In this document: piece by piece, positions 24,601-35,074 of the stretch
Layout of the letters: each line of letters opens with the position of its first letter
How positions within the stretch are numbered: the first letter of the stretch is position 1
Assembly: GCA_031308135.1 (NCBI GenBank)
Contig: JAHLJT010009436.1
Span: 221,727,286 to 221,791,285 of the forward strand
Length of the DNA stretch: 64,000 nucleotides
Origin: Acheta domesticus
Lineage: Eukaryota > Arthropoda > Insecta > Orthoptera > Gryllidae
Direction: 5' to 3'
Made by a program: the position numbers and the translations under genes
The notes under the pieces: generated by a model
The model's database searches: none
What the model was told of the DNA's origin: nothing
What the model saw: only the letters and a program-made list of their open reading frames with translations

Positions 24601-27600
24601 TATGTGCCATTTAAGAGAAAATGGCGTTTTAGCACTACTAAAAATGCGAAATTTGAAGCTCATTTTCACAGAAAATTTTTGAGTTTTCAAATTACTTTAT
24701 TTGAAGTTATTTGAAGCACTTACACTCACAAATATAATCATCTTTACAAATTGCGGATAATGTGCATATTAAAGATGTGAGAGATCTTTCAAAAAATTTA
24801 CATTTATATAATTTTTGAAAAAAACAAAAAAAAACTCAAAATAAACTTCACGCTATACTAATGAGTGTAATTAGCACCATCCGTTACAAAAGTTTCAAGA
24901 AAAAAATTGCAGCCATATACGAGAAAATGACGTTTGAGCATTTCTGAAAATGCCGAAATTTGAGCTACTTTTCACAGAAAACGGTAGTATTTTCGAGAAA
25001 CTTTACTTGACATTATTTAAAGCATATATACTCGTAAATATAATAATGTAAAAAAATCGCCGATAATGTAAATATTAACGACGTGAGAGACAAGTAAAAA
25101 ATTTACATTTTGGTAATTTTTGAAAAAACTAACCGATAGACCAAAATGGCTTTTATGTCATTGATAGAGTACATTTACCACTATCCCTACCAAAAGTTTA
25201 AAGAAAAAATTTGGAGCCATTTTTGAGAAAATTTTGTTTTTGTAATTTCTTAAAATAGCACATATTGCACGCAATATTGCACGAAAACTACCAAAATTGT
25301 GAAAAACATTTACATGACCTTTATTAAAGAACTCAATATGCAGAACAAATTTTATTTGAAGAAAAAATCTCTATCTTCAATTTTGTAGTTGGAGAAAGAC
25401 GCCGAAAAAAATTCAAACTTTCACAATTTTCGAAAATTCAGAGCTGTACGTGAAAATCGGACCTATGCCATGTTAAAAGTGTATTTTACTCTATTCATAC
25501 AAGAAATTTAAAGAAAAAAATTGGAGCCGTTTTTGAGAAAATGTTGAAAATCCCCGGGGGGCTTCAGATAAAGTACCCCAAATTTTAAAGAATCTTTTTC
25601 AAAATCACAAAGCTTCGACTAGAATCAGATCGACTGGGGAATATCAATTTTGAAGAAAATCGACCGAACGGTTTAGGCGCTAGCGTTGACCACAGACGGA
25701 CAGACGGACGGAATGCCGTCAATCGATTTTTAAGTATAAAGAAGCAACAAATCATGGATTTTGACCACACCACGAGATAGAGGATTTTTTTCTTAATTTA
25801 GCAACTGGTTTTATCCCCTTATTCGTTTTCACGGCCCGGCAATTAATTTTTTTCCGCCGAAAATTGGCCATTTTTTTCGCGCAGCATTACGTAACTTTCC
25901 CTGTACTACGTATATCACTCTGTGTATACGTACGTATACGGGAAAGTAAAAAAGGGAGAAAGAGGGAAGAGAAAATGAAATTCAATGCTTGCAAACTATT
26001 GGGCAACATTAATTATAGCACGATTATACTTAATTTGTATGTTGAGGTTTCCATTTTACAAAGCGATTTGACAACATTTGTGATAAAATACGTTTCTTCT
26101 CACATTGGCTTTTACTATAATAAAATACGAGAAAACTCTGAAAATCAAGCCAATGAAATGCAATCAAATCAATGAAATAGGTATTCATTGAATTATAGTA
26201 TTTGGAGAGGACGAAAAAAATGGTCAATTTAATAAACGAAATAGCGTAATTAATGTGCACATAAGTTATTTCCCCTTTTCTCTTGACGTTATTTATGGTG
26301 GGGGTGCTGGAGTATGGTGATAGTACTGGTTTGTCAATTCAATTCAAGTCAAGTCAAGTCAATTAAACTTGTGGTTACTGCCTGAAGAGTAGGGTTATTT
26401 TCATTTGGAATGAAAATAAATGTTGTTTATAACATACGTTGGTAATACTACTATGTTTAGTATAACTGCTGTTGAATTATAGGAAATTTTTGGTGTCATT
26501 TAAAAAATAGAGTTTCTAAAATAACTTTCCAAAGTCAAGCAGGAGTCGGATGGCATCCTTCCAATGAATATTTGTAAAAGACATGGAGATGTGCAAAGCG
26601 TCGTTCAGATGCAAGAAATATACGTTTTGAATTTTGACGCCTGCAGAGCCAACACGTTCCACATGCACGTATTGCGCATTGCCTGTTCATTAGGCGACAC
26701 CCACAAAATATAGAATCCATCCTTCAAGCACTGAATACTTATTGTCAACGCCGCGACGGATATACATCCTCTCGAATGCAAATCAAACGTATGTGATCGG
26801 TTAGTCAGCCTCTAAACAGCACTTCCAACTCTTAATTCCACATAACAAACAACCGACTAAGTCCCAAGGTTTCATCACTATAACCTGTAAATAATCCTTT
26901 CTGTCCTGATTTCACATAACAAGAGACTTCGGATCATTTAATGTATTCTTGTGCGAAGTGTATGTGATTTAATAATTGTATTAAAAACCTAAACTGTGAC
27001 TCATTCCTGACTTTTAAATGTTCAGTTACTTCTATGGGTCTTTAGTAAACTCCAGCTGTCTTTTGAGCACGAGCAAACAAATGAAAATAGAAATATATTG
27101 CATGCACAAAAGAGTGGGTTGGTGACGTACCAAACGTATACAGCCAGTTGGCGAAGCCTCTTTGAACAGATGTTTCCGGTTCAATGCAAAATATGGCTTC
27201 TGTGTCTCTTTCGGAGTGTTCCAGACAAAACTCGAATGGCTGTAGAACATCCCCTTTAGCAGAGTACTGATCCTGGTAGAGAAACAGTTGTCCATTGGAC
27301 CACATGTCTATTTCCGTGTAGTTCACGAAAGTCCTATAAATAAACAAATTAGTGGTTAATATTAAAATCAAATAATTCACAAATAAGTTGTATTTTGAAT
27401 CCTTGAGAGTGAAAGTGAATACGAAACAACAAACATTTCACAGAAAATTTACATTATGTACTATTTTTAAATGATGAAATCTATGAAAATATTCTTTGGA
27501 TGTGAAGTCAATCTTCAATATTTGGAATCTACCTTTTCTACCATTGGAAAATTTGATGGAATATTTGCGAAAGCTGTCGCTGTAATAGTTGTATGAATTT

Positions 27601-28167
27601 TTATTTAGAAAATGAATTTTTTGCAGATTATTGAAGAGACACTTGTTGGTTACCGGTAAAGAAACAGGTCAGAGATCTTACTCGCTTACAGTAGCAAATT
27701 TTGGTAAATACTTACCACTCTTTGCAAGGGTTGCCGATGACCAACGCGAAGGAACCCTGCGGCCAATCCACGAAATCCATCCCGTCCTTCACGTTGGAGT
27801 AGTTGGCGACGAAAGGGTTGAACTCGACGTGCGTGGGCACGCATTTGGTGTTCTGGTACGTCTGCCCCACGGGGCAGCACTTGGGGATGCACGTGAATTC
27901 CCCGGAGCCGTTGCACTCGTGCGGCACGGAGCCGTTGCCCAGCCGCTGCAGCACGCGCGGCGCGGCGTGGACGGCTTCCGGCGCCGTGGCGTTGTCCTCG
28001 GGCAGCAGCGTCGTCGCCGGCGCGTCGAGCTCGGTCGAGGGCGTCGGAGGATCCTCAGCGGAGAGGTCGGCGTCCTCGCCGGCCGGCGCGGGCCACGCCG
28101 CCGCGTGCCCGGCGCACAGCGCCAACGCGACCGCCGCCGCCGCCAGCCACCAGCAGAACGCGCGCAT
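18023..28167 (-). CDS. mthl-like: Methuselah-like GPCR gene, 5' three coding exons (partial)
   Basis: Three exons on the minus strand (28167-27716, 27333-27131, 18211-18023) splice in compatible phases (2, 1, 1) into 281 codons. Residues 1-24 are a signal peptide. The ectodomain follows, with the family's CIPKCCPVGQTY cysteine motif (C93, C97, C98, C109) and several N-glycosylation sequons. TM1 (about 220-240), the loop LHGKS (243-247), TM2 (about 248-267) and Cys278 come next. In the Methuselah family these form a class B-type seven-pass plasma-membrane receptor linked to stress response and ageing in Drosophila. TM3-TM7 are missing from the visible exons; the gene must continue past the 18022 donor, probably beyond the left edge. 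Family assignment is firm; the exact paralogue and ligand are unknown. Confidence 0.85.
18590..18745 (+). mobile_element. DR-1 copy g (3' end fragment)
   Basis: Matches the last ~150 bp of DR-1: the AAAATCGCCACTTTTCGCGCAG block, ACATAACTTTC and the terminal TACGTACGTATAC hairpin arm. The rest of the element is absent. Confidence 0.65.
19330..19540 (+). promoter_or_regulatory. GC-rich island with CRE palindrome and possible first exon
   Basis: A CpG-rich patch inside AT-rich DNA contains a perfect TGACGTCA at 19379-19386. Some 84 bp downstream an ATG at 19470 in a fair start context opens 20 codons, ending at an AG|GTAG donor-like site (19531). This could be a promoter plus tiny first coding exon of a plus-strand gene nested in the receptor intron. 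No downstream exon was identified, so this is tentative. Confidence 0.2.
19565..19640 (+). repeat. tRNA-like B-box segment (SINE remnant)
   Basis: Contains GAGGTTCGAGTCCCGACG, a near-perfect Pol III B box, followed by sequence loosely like the start of the SINE-A body (GATTTT then a GCTACAT motif). Body similarity fades quickly, so it is either a diverged SINE-A or another tRNA-derived family. Confidence 0.4.
21624..21688. repeat. (TAA)n microsatellite
   Basis: About 21 uninterrupted TAA trinucleotides. Confidence 0.97.
22653..23085 (+). mobile_element. SINE-A copy 2 (apparently full length)
   Basis: tRNA-like head from about 22653 with B box GGGTTTGAGTTCC at about 22710-22722. The long body reads in the same order as copies 1 and 3: GAATTCAGCCGCTGCCTG, TTTTCCGTGGTTTC, ATACCGGAGCAGTAACC, CGATCTTTCTTTCC, then ACACACTTACACC. 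It ends near GGATCTCAC. This copy serves as the in-window reference for the family; no poly(A) tail or clear target duplication was seen. Confidence 0.75.
24357..25947 (+). mobile_element. DR-1 copy a (full length, 1.59 kb)
   Basis: Starts ACTAGTGGTGCTACAGAATG and ends at TATACGGGAAAGT. It contains four related monomers whose shared head (GAGCCNTTTTTGAGAAAAT) recurs with its GCC at about 24606, 24912, 25216 and 25526, a period of 304-310 bp. After the monomers come ATCGACTGGGGAATATC, a CGGTTTAGGCGCTAGCG block, a GACA/GACG run and a terminal imperfect hairpin. ACTTTCCCGTAT near the 5' end is inverted at the 3' end. There is no substantial open frame. I do not recognise the superfamily. It lies in the receptor gene's intron. 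Confidence 0.85.
27131..27333 (-). CDS. Methuselah-like exon 2: second half of ectodomain
   Basis: Acceptor TTTATAG at 27334 and donor TTTG|GTACGTCA at 27130. The 203-bp exon completes the Trp codon from exon 1 and reads on as an ectodomain with cysteines spaced as in the family (FEFCLEH, EAIFCIE). It ends WLYTFG just before TM1. Phase continuity with both neighbours supports it. Confidence 0.85.
27716..28167 (-). CDS. Methuselah-like exon 1: signal peptide and N-terminal ectodomain
   Basis: A real ATG at 28165-28167 opens a 452-bp coding exon that ends at the donor TG|GTAAGTATT. It encodes an Ala/Leu-rich signal peptide and an acidic, Pro/Thr-rich linker (about 25-75). The cysteine-rich ectodomain core follows, ending in PCKEW. 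Sequons include those at about N59, N78, N86 and N122. The exon is very GC- and CpG-rich, and the opposite strand is therefore open for 275 codons; that frame is a shadow. Confidence 0.85.
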
Positions 28168-28400
28168 GCTCTCGCCTCGCCTCGTGCGACTAGCCGCTCG
28201 CGTGTGGGGAAGTGTGGGGCCGGTGCGACGTCCGCCGCGGCGCTCCGCTCGACCACGACTGAACCGACGCGACGCAGCCGCGCGAGTGCCTGGCGCGTCG
28301 GGGCGGGCGGCGGAGCAGGCGGTCCCGCGCCGCCAAATGGCAGCGCTCCAACCGGCGCGGCCGCTCCCGGCGCGCGGGAACCACGCCCCCTTCTCCGCTC
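27880..28400. promoter_or_regulatory. CpG island over Methuselah-like exon 1 and upstream
   Basis: Sharp rise in GC and CpG density covering exon 1 and about 230 bp upstream of its ATG. The position fits the promoter/5' UTR of the minus-strand receptor gene. No TATA box or initiator could be assigned with confidence. Confidence 0.45.
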
Positions 28401-29004
28401 CTTCCTCCTTTTCGTCCCTTTCGTCAGCTTACTTGTTCTGCATCGCCTGCATTTTTAATTGAGATGTAAATCTAACGTGCATTTTTCCTCATTATGAATC
28501 CTCCGTTGCATCCACAGCAGCAGATGCCTCTGCTCGTATTTCCTTCCTTAATTTTCATCATCTCCACTTCTATCATCAGCGTGTTAATCATTTCAATTTT
28601 TCTTTAGGCACAATTTTGCTTTACTTCATTATTCTTAATTCTTCTCTCTTATTTTCGTTCCTCTTCTATAATTTCAAACCTCCCTTTTTCATTCCTTTAC
28701 CTTTTAACTGTTTGTAACTTATTTCTCTTACCACCCTTCAATCCAAGCCTTTCCATCTTTCTTTTCCTCCCACAGAATATCCCAGACGTTCGTGGCGAAG
28801 TCAGACCATCAACAAAAACTCAGGCTACTTTTCGAGATTGAAAACCGTCGAACTGATTCTTATTAGTACGTGGATCAAAATATTTATCGTGATCTCCCAA
28901 ACCCCACAAAATGAAATGAATACCTAATTTACAAAAAAAGATTGGTTAGCGTAGTGTTTGTTTTCGTCGCGTGAGGCGGCGGGAATCTTTCCCCGCTGCA
29001 TGGC
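28168..29004. other. 5' flank of receptor gene, no other gene seen
   Basis: GC-rich up to about 28400 (putative promoter), then pyrimidine-rich AT sequence to about 28790. No coding frame or repeat copy was recognised. Confidence 0.55.
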
Positions 29005-29136
29005 GTGACACGACGCTGACCTACACCTCGGCTTGTGGGGTTTCCCCACCAGCGAGATGCCGCCCCAACCGGGACAAGCTACATGCTCCCGACTCGCCTC
29101 CCGACATGTTTGGTAGTATAGCGCATGTAAGTGTAA

Positions 29137-29947
29137 AGGCCCATTCACAATGCAGACATACACATAAGCATAGCGTTAACATAAAAGTTAGGACAACGTT
29201 TATAAGCGGACTCATTTACAATGCAGTCGCATAAGCGTAACGCATAAGACGTTAACTTAAAAGCTTGCAAGCTTCTGTGCTTATGCTTATGTCAGAAATA
29301 AGAAATGAACTAATCACAGTACGTTTAACTCAAAATCGAGCATCAAAATGGGAATGAAGGCGATAGATCGAACGGAAGACTTGTTTTCCAAATCGCTTGG
29401 TTGATTTTCGACGGTTTTCTACGTTGTTTTGTAGCGTAGGATCTTTTTGTAGTTTAGTTTCGTTGTATTATTCATAGTAGTACCATTTAGTTTGAATTTT
29501 TATTGATATTAAAATACTTAACCTAACCTAACCCAACTCATGGCCGCAAGGCCGAGACGCCGCTGGTAGGCCTTGGCTCGAAAAGAGGTGTTGTGCCACA
29601 GTACATACGTACATGTTTATATATGTTATGTATGTTTATATAAACATGCATACTTTAAACAAAATTTCAATATATATATTATATATACTGTATTATATAT
29701 ATTATATATACTATATTATATACATTATATATACTATATTATATATTATATATATACTATATTATATATATATATACATAAAATATAGATTCTCACATCC
29801 AACCAATAGTAACTAGAATGGCCCACAGAAAATAGAAAATCTTTGCTTACGCTTATGTTGTACATTGTGAATGCTTCAGTATATCACATGTTTAAGTTTA
29901 TGTCTGTGCGTTACGTTTATGTTTACGTCTCCATTGTGAATGGGCCT
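29137..29947. mobile_element. Harbinger-like non-autonomous transposon inside SINE-A
   Basis: Ends are AGGCCCATTCACAATG and its exact inverse (16 bp perfect, then an imperfect extension with AGAC and CATAA). Both are flanked by TAA (29134-29136, 29948-29950), the 3-bp duplication typical of PIF/Harbinger. Inside are CATAAGC/GCTTATG-rich subterminal repeats, a diverged inner copy of the TIR near 29210, a TTAGG-like triplet and a ~110-bp TA-rich tract. There is no transposase frame. The intact flanking SINE sequence fixes the insertion point exactly. Confidence 0.85.
29670..29782. repeat. (TA)n-rich tract
   Basis: Alternating TATATA interrupted by CTA and CATT units, inside the Harbinger-like element. 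Confidence 0.9.
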
Positions 29948-30105
29948 TAAGTGTGTGTAAAGGATGAGAATAGCAGAAGGAAGAGGTCGCGCGCGGTCCG
30001 TGTTCTAACATTCGCCTGGTGCTGATCATAGAAACCACGGAAAACTACCGATCAGAACACCCAGCTGCCAAAATTCTCTTCCAGGCAGCGACTGAATTCG
30101 GCCCA

Positions 30106-31057
30106 GCTTACATACAAATAACATGTTGCCTTTATAAAGTCTAATTCGTCTCGATAAATTAAATAATGGCCAAAACGTCACATCGTAATTTTATCAACAT
30201 TTTCAATTTCACAAATACACGGAGAATATGTGTATCAAAATTCAGCGGCAAAACTTCCGGAATTGTCATCACAATATAGGAGGGAAAAAACCTTTATCAC
30301 AAGTTGGGACAGGAAATGCCTAGATGCGGAGTCGCTCGGGCTTGTTGTTGCCTTGGAGGATATCGACAAGTAGGGCGCTTCAATACTTAATTTGCAGTTA
30401 TCTCACCTACAAGTAAGGTTACTGCTATCCGATTCTCAAAACTTATAATTTGCGTCTGTACTTACGGCATGAAAACCCAGTTCTCGAATTAGATGAAATG
30501 TTCTAAGTGACATACTCCTCAGGATAGTGTGACTACCGTTCGTCGTTTCAAACCAAGTGTTGAAAACGAAAATAATGCTTGGTGTAGTGAAGTGAGTGAT
30601 GTCCAAAAGACTACTACAATGCGCACTCAGAGGAACCATTTGGAGTTTAGAGACCTCTAATCACGCTCAGTAGCGCGCGATATGTTGGAAGCAAATACTC
30701 ATTCCCCTGTTATTTAAGGGCATCTGCGCAGTCATACTTGGTAAAGGAATTCATGAACATTTGAACTAGAGCTATCGCATTGTGGTGGAGAGTATACAAA
30801 TACTGTTTTAAAACAATTCGTTAAATATTAGGAAAGAAAATGCAAAAGCTTTTACAACAGGCAGTAAATGCAATGAAAGGTGCAGCAAATATGTGACCGG
30901 ACCACGAAGCGACAATTTCAAAGGGCGCAAACTTGCGATGAGATTTTTTTTTTGACAAGAAGAAAAAGCTCCTTGAGTAAACAAGAGCCAAGGCTCTGAC
31001 CTTTGGCAGGAGCATTTGATATATTACGAAAATTATTAGGTTATTGAGTAATTACTA
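30106..31057. other. Intergenic, nothing recognised
   Basis: AT-rich DNA. Open frames up to about 67 codons show no family features. No repeat copy was recognised. Confidence 0.55.
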
Positions 31058-31522
31058 TGTGCTATGCAGAACGTCTTTAAGAGTTTCAGGCGATGTAGCA
31101 AATAGAGCAATATCATCTCCAAAACGGAGGTTTCTTAACCGCCGTCCGTTGACATTTACCCCTGCTTGTTTTGACCAATTTATTTTGCGGAAACAAATTT
31201 CAAGCAGACTATTAAATAATTTAGGGGAAATTGGGTCCCCTTGCCTTATTCCTCTCTTAATTCGAAATATTACTTATATTAATAGTTGTTTTAAAATGTT
31301 AATATATTTGGTAGGTACCCCTTAACTCTTGAGCGCTTGAAGTATAAATGGGTGCTCAACACAGTCAAAGGCTTTTGTAAGGTCAACAAATGCTATGTAC
31401 AATTTTACATTGAATTCTTGTGCTTTTTCGATGACCTGGTTGATTGCTTGCAGGATGTCCGTAGTGCTGAAGCGTGTTCGAAATCCTGCTTGTTCTTTTG
31501 GCTGTTGTTCATCCAGTACTTT
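31058..31522 (-). pseudogene. RTE-clade LINE reverse transcriptase fragment
   Basis: Reading the minus strand with frame changes gives the typical RTE/BovB block order: EQAGFR, then STTDILQAINQVIEKAQEF, YIAFVDLTKAFDCVEH, GVPTKYI, RQGDPISPKLFN, NGRRLRNLRFGDDIALF. In intact relatives the catalytic box is F/YADD; here it is FGDD. The fragment lacks endonuclease and C-terminal parts and has several frame breaks, so it is a dead LINE remnant. Confidence 0.75.
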
Positions 31523-31584
31523 CTACATACTATGTGTTTTACTCCATATGTACGTACGTATACCGACTTCGATAGACCAGGTGC

Positions 31585-31768
31585 ATGTGCCGTCTCAGCG
31601 CTTCAGTCCGAAGGATCGCAGGTTCCAGTCCCGCCTTGTCTCTCATGTATATGTTGTCGCGGAGAGCGTCGCATTCTGATAACTCCAGATCAGAGGAGCT
31701 CGCAAGAGTGTTGATGTTAAGTGCGTGGTTGAATATGCGTCCCATCGTGCCGTAAAGGGTTTAGTTTA
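31585..31768 (+). mobile_element. tRNA-derived SINE (second family)
   Basis: tRNA-like head with a B-box-like GGTTCCAGTCCC at about 31620-31632. A ~100-bp body follows, with a tail of TTTAG units (about 31760-31780). It shares no body sequence with SINE-A. No second copy occurs in this window, so the boundaries are approximate. Confidence 0.5.
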
Positions 31769-31784
31769 GTTTAGTTTCGTTAAT

Positions 31785-32115
31785 GCCTTATTTTACGTGG
31801 CGAGACTCGGGCCATCAGGCCCGCTCTTCCGTCTGACCACGCAAATTTCTACTACGCTCCTTTCACCTAGCGGAGAAAGAAGGTATTATCTCGGGCGACG
31901 AAACAGGCCATTTGAATTTAGCTCAGAGGCGTCATTTAGGCTTGAGGATCTTTTACATGCAAGTAAATCTACTAACATGGGCCAGCCGGCTTTACTTCCC
32001 CTCCGCGGAAGGCGTACGAAGGATTTTTTCGCCCTTAAAAATCCACGGCTTCGATCGGGTATGACAGTCCGGCACGTTAACCGTCGCACCATCGAATCCA
32101 CATCCAGGGTAACCT
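31785..32115. repeat. Probable repeat remnant with diverged tRNA-like segment
   Basis: Contains a small palindrome GGGCCATCAGGCCC (about 31812-31825) and, near 32040-32100, a segment loosely like an inverted tRNA-derived head (TCGATCGGGTATGACAG). This resembles a minus-oriented SINE, but there is no second copy here to prove it. Confidence 0.3.
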
Positions 32116-35070
32116 GCTGTCAGCAGGAAAAAAGCCCTAGAAAAAAATATATCCATACGTGTACGAGAAAGAAAGAAAACAAGGCTTGATGGTCCGAATG
32201 GAACGTGCGGTGCCCAGTGCGCGGCGCGGGTCTTCCCGAGCGACGCTGAGTAACGAGGAAGCGGCGGCGGTGGCGAGCTGCGAGTTTCTCCGCGATTTCG
32301 CGATGGGGTTTCCGGCGCTGAGTATCGCGACGCCCCCCCCCCCCGGGGCTCCTGTGCGGGCGGCCCCGCCACCTGCCTTTCTTCTTTTCCTGAAGTGATT
32401 TAAACCCCACGGCACCCACCTTGAGAAATGGTTACATAACATAGGCGCCGGCAGACATTCGCAGGAGGTGCATTCACAAGAAAATATACTGAAATATTGT
32501 AGCTAATTATGTTAAATATTCCTAGACCGTAGTCATGTTTTTGTTGCCTTAATCTGGTTGAAACTTCAGTAGTAATTTTGTATCAAGGACTAAAAACACG
32601 GATTCTGACTGACAAGGTAAAAGAAGTAATTTACCATTTATTTCAGTGTCGGCTTGTGCCAGTGGCGGATCCAGCCGATCATTTTGGAGGGGGCCATCGA
32701 ACATTTTTGTTAATAATTAACATTTGTTATTAAATTGTATATTATTTTTATAGTGCATATGATATTATACAATATTATTTTTAAACAATTACATAATTCT
32801 AACATACTTAAATATTTAAATCAATGTTGCCAAATAAAAGAAGGTAACAAACGAAAACTCTAGGAGGGGGCCATGGCCCCCCACGCCCCCCCGACTCGTG
32901 CTTAGTTTGCCCGGTTGCCCCCCCGCCCGGTAATGGTGAAAGATCACACAATATGTTAGGAATATACATTTTCCTTTTAAATAATTCAATATTCAAGATA
33001 TTACAGCAGTATATAAAACAATTTTGAAGCCAAAGAGCGAACAAATGGAGCCCTCTCCGCCGTGTGCTCTCTCATGCATTACACCATGTCACGCTCATGG
33101 CTTTATTACTGCATTTTCTCTTTGCCCTACGCTTCAACACACTTCAATACAGGGGGCCTTCGGCGACGCAACTATTGGGTAGGGGCTACTTAGACGAGCC
33201 CTGCACGGCGTCCGAGGCAGTCCGAGGGGAATACCAATATTCTGTCTTCGTTTAACTTTAGATGCAATTTAATTTTACGAATTTCGCGTGTTGTTGAAAG
33301 TACAAAAATTCAGTCAATATTATTGACGGCATTGAATGCATTATTTCTGATATTTGAAGATTTGTTTTCATTTGATATCAGGATTGTTGATTCAAAACGT
33401 ACATTTGGTGAGCTCTTTGTGTAATTTGCGTTCTGGAATGAAGTCCCTTTCTTTCTCCCACACTGGATGCATATTTCCGGCTACAGTTACAGCTGAGTTG
33501 GTTACAATTTGAAAGCGTTGTTGTGAATACGAGTGTGTGTCGAAGATCTTCATTAGTACAATGTATACCAGAGTAGTAAAATTTTCGAAATTTAATTTTA
33601 TTTGTGTAAAACGTGTCCAAACTATAGTGCTTGTTTGCTAAGTGCTGGAGAGTGATCACTGTATTTTCAAAACCGTATTCTTTTTTGTTTTGTATGAATT
33701 CAATTACCGTCAATTACCTCAATGTATAACTAATACAAAAACTAGAAAACTGGAAATCAAAGCCAGAACAACGTGGCCGGAAGATGAATATACTTGACAC
33801 GGACACATCGGATAAAATTGTGTAAGTAATATTTCATTATAGATTTTTTTAAACTTAGTTGTTATTAATTTACATGAGTTGCATGCGTTTTATTATATAT
33901 CAGTGTTCTGAATTTTTGAAATTACATTTCCATAATTCAGTGAAGCTGGAACTTCCAATTTGTTCGGGCAGCAGCCCCCACTGGTGAATACATATATAGA
34001 ATATGAGCAAGATTTGCCCGCTTTAAGTTACCAGGGTCCATCAATAAGTTTTTCTGCTGAAAAATCCCCGTTTTTTCACAGTATTACAATATTTTATCAG
34101 CGTAAGCCACGTGCCAGAATGAAAAAGAGAAGCATCGCGGAGCCACAGCCTCCTAGAATGAACGTCTGCACGTCTCTGGGGTTACATAACATCATGTGAC
34201 GTCACGTTTTTAGCCGTTTTAAGTTGCCCCTAGACTAGGAAGATTAGATGATCGCTTTTGCACAAACATGCGATTGAACGTGAGCATGCATTATAGTCAC
34301 TCACTCAGGTATTATACTGGGAATGTAAAAAAACATGAAGTTATTTGTTTAATATTATAAATAATATAATTTTGATTAAACGTACGTACTTGTTTTCGCT
34401 GGTTGATTACTAACATATTAACATTATTTCATTTATATTGTGATGTAACGTCCCGGTGATGAGTCATTACAAGAGAGGGGAGTACCGACATACATGGAGT
34501 GCGCCGGTGAGTTGCAGACAGCAGGGTACATTTGTTTAATGGGCGCCATGCTCGTTTAACATGCTAAATTTGTTCAATGGGCGCCAAGCGTGCTTCTTAC
34601 CTGCATCCTGTTCCGGCATTGAGAACAACAGGGTCGGGGCGTTGTGGGTCGAATGCATGCATTTTGTAAACTATCTATTGTAATAATACACACATATCGT
34701 ATTTTATACAAATGTAACCCGTCGAAGTGGCGGGAACACGTTTACTAAGCTTAAAAATCTTTATTACAAATGAAATTTCTCTTTCTCTCAATTCGACACT
34801 ATCCAGTCCATAACTTCTATTGAACTGAATTGACGATGGGTGAATACACAAAACAATGATTGTGATGATGATTTCTTTACCTCACTTTGGTGGGATTGCA
34901 CGCTCGCGGGCAGTTACCGGTCAGTTCCGGCTGTGGGCTCCTGACGAAGCGCGACTGACGAAGCCTCGAAAGCGCCCAGAAGAATCTCGCACTTCTGTTG
35001 CATAGGCCTGGGACGTCAGCAGCAGCCCTCCATGACCATTCTCGATCTACTGAACCACGATATCGATTCG
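32116..35070. other. Intergenic; hAT-type end at 32660, otherwise no gene
   Basis: A GC-rich patch lies at about 32200-32400 and includes a C-run. CAGTGGCGGATCCAG at 32660-32674, followed by a G-rich GGAGGGGGCCAT block repeated at about 32862-32875, is the classical tip of many insect hAT elements. No matching right end was found. An unrecognised 111-codon minus frame lies at 33378-33713. The block at about 34440-34720 starts TGTAACGTCCCGG and could be an old solo LTR, unproven. Confidence 0.45.
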
Positions 35071-35074
35071 CATG

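Larger units (their letters stand above)
18212..27130 (-). other. Intron between receptor exons 2 and 3 (~8.9 kb)
   Basis: The long intron contains a DR-1 3' fragment, a GC-rich island with a CRE palindrome (19330-19540), a SINE-like B box, a TAA microsatellite, SINE-A copy 2 and a full DR-1. Stretches 19860-21620, 21690-22650, 23090-24350 and 25950-27130 hold no recognised gene. A 23-bp direct repeat occurs twice at 23842-23902, and a short CAAGT pentanucleotide run at 26343-26360. Confidence 0.65.
29005..30105 (-). mobile_element. SINE-A copy 3, split by a Harbinger-like insertion
   Basis: Minus-strand SINE-A body is present in two pieces, 30105-29951 and 29133-29005. The first piece ends in ..CATCCTTTACACACAC and the second resumes as ..CACTTACATGC. 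In intact copy 2 these join as ACACACTTACACC. The tRNA-like head is missing (5' truncated at about 30105). Confidence 0.75.

Noticed and set aside
27631..28458. 275-codon plus-strand open frame over the receptor's first exon
   Set aside because: It is antisense to a well-supported exon and is Arg/Gly/Ala-rich because of CpG-rich sequence; it has no domain of its own.
29515..29540. CCTAACCTAACCC, resembling the insect telomere repeat
   Set aside because: Only two to three units, inside a Harbinger-like element; not a telomere or interstitial telomeric array.
33378..33713. 111-codon minus-strand frame
   Set aside because: Length is possible by chance; no recognisable family, no repeat match, no splice context. 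Conservation in a relative would change this.
34440..34720. Possible solo LTR starting TGTAACGTCCCGG
   Set aside because: No second copy, no matching CA end with a target duplication could be fixed.
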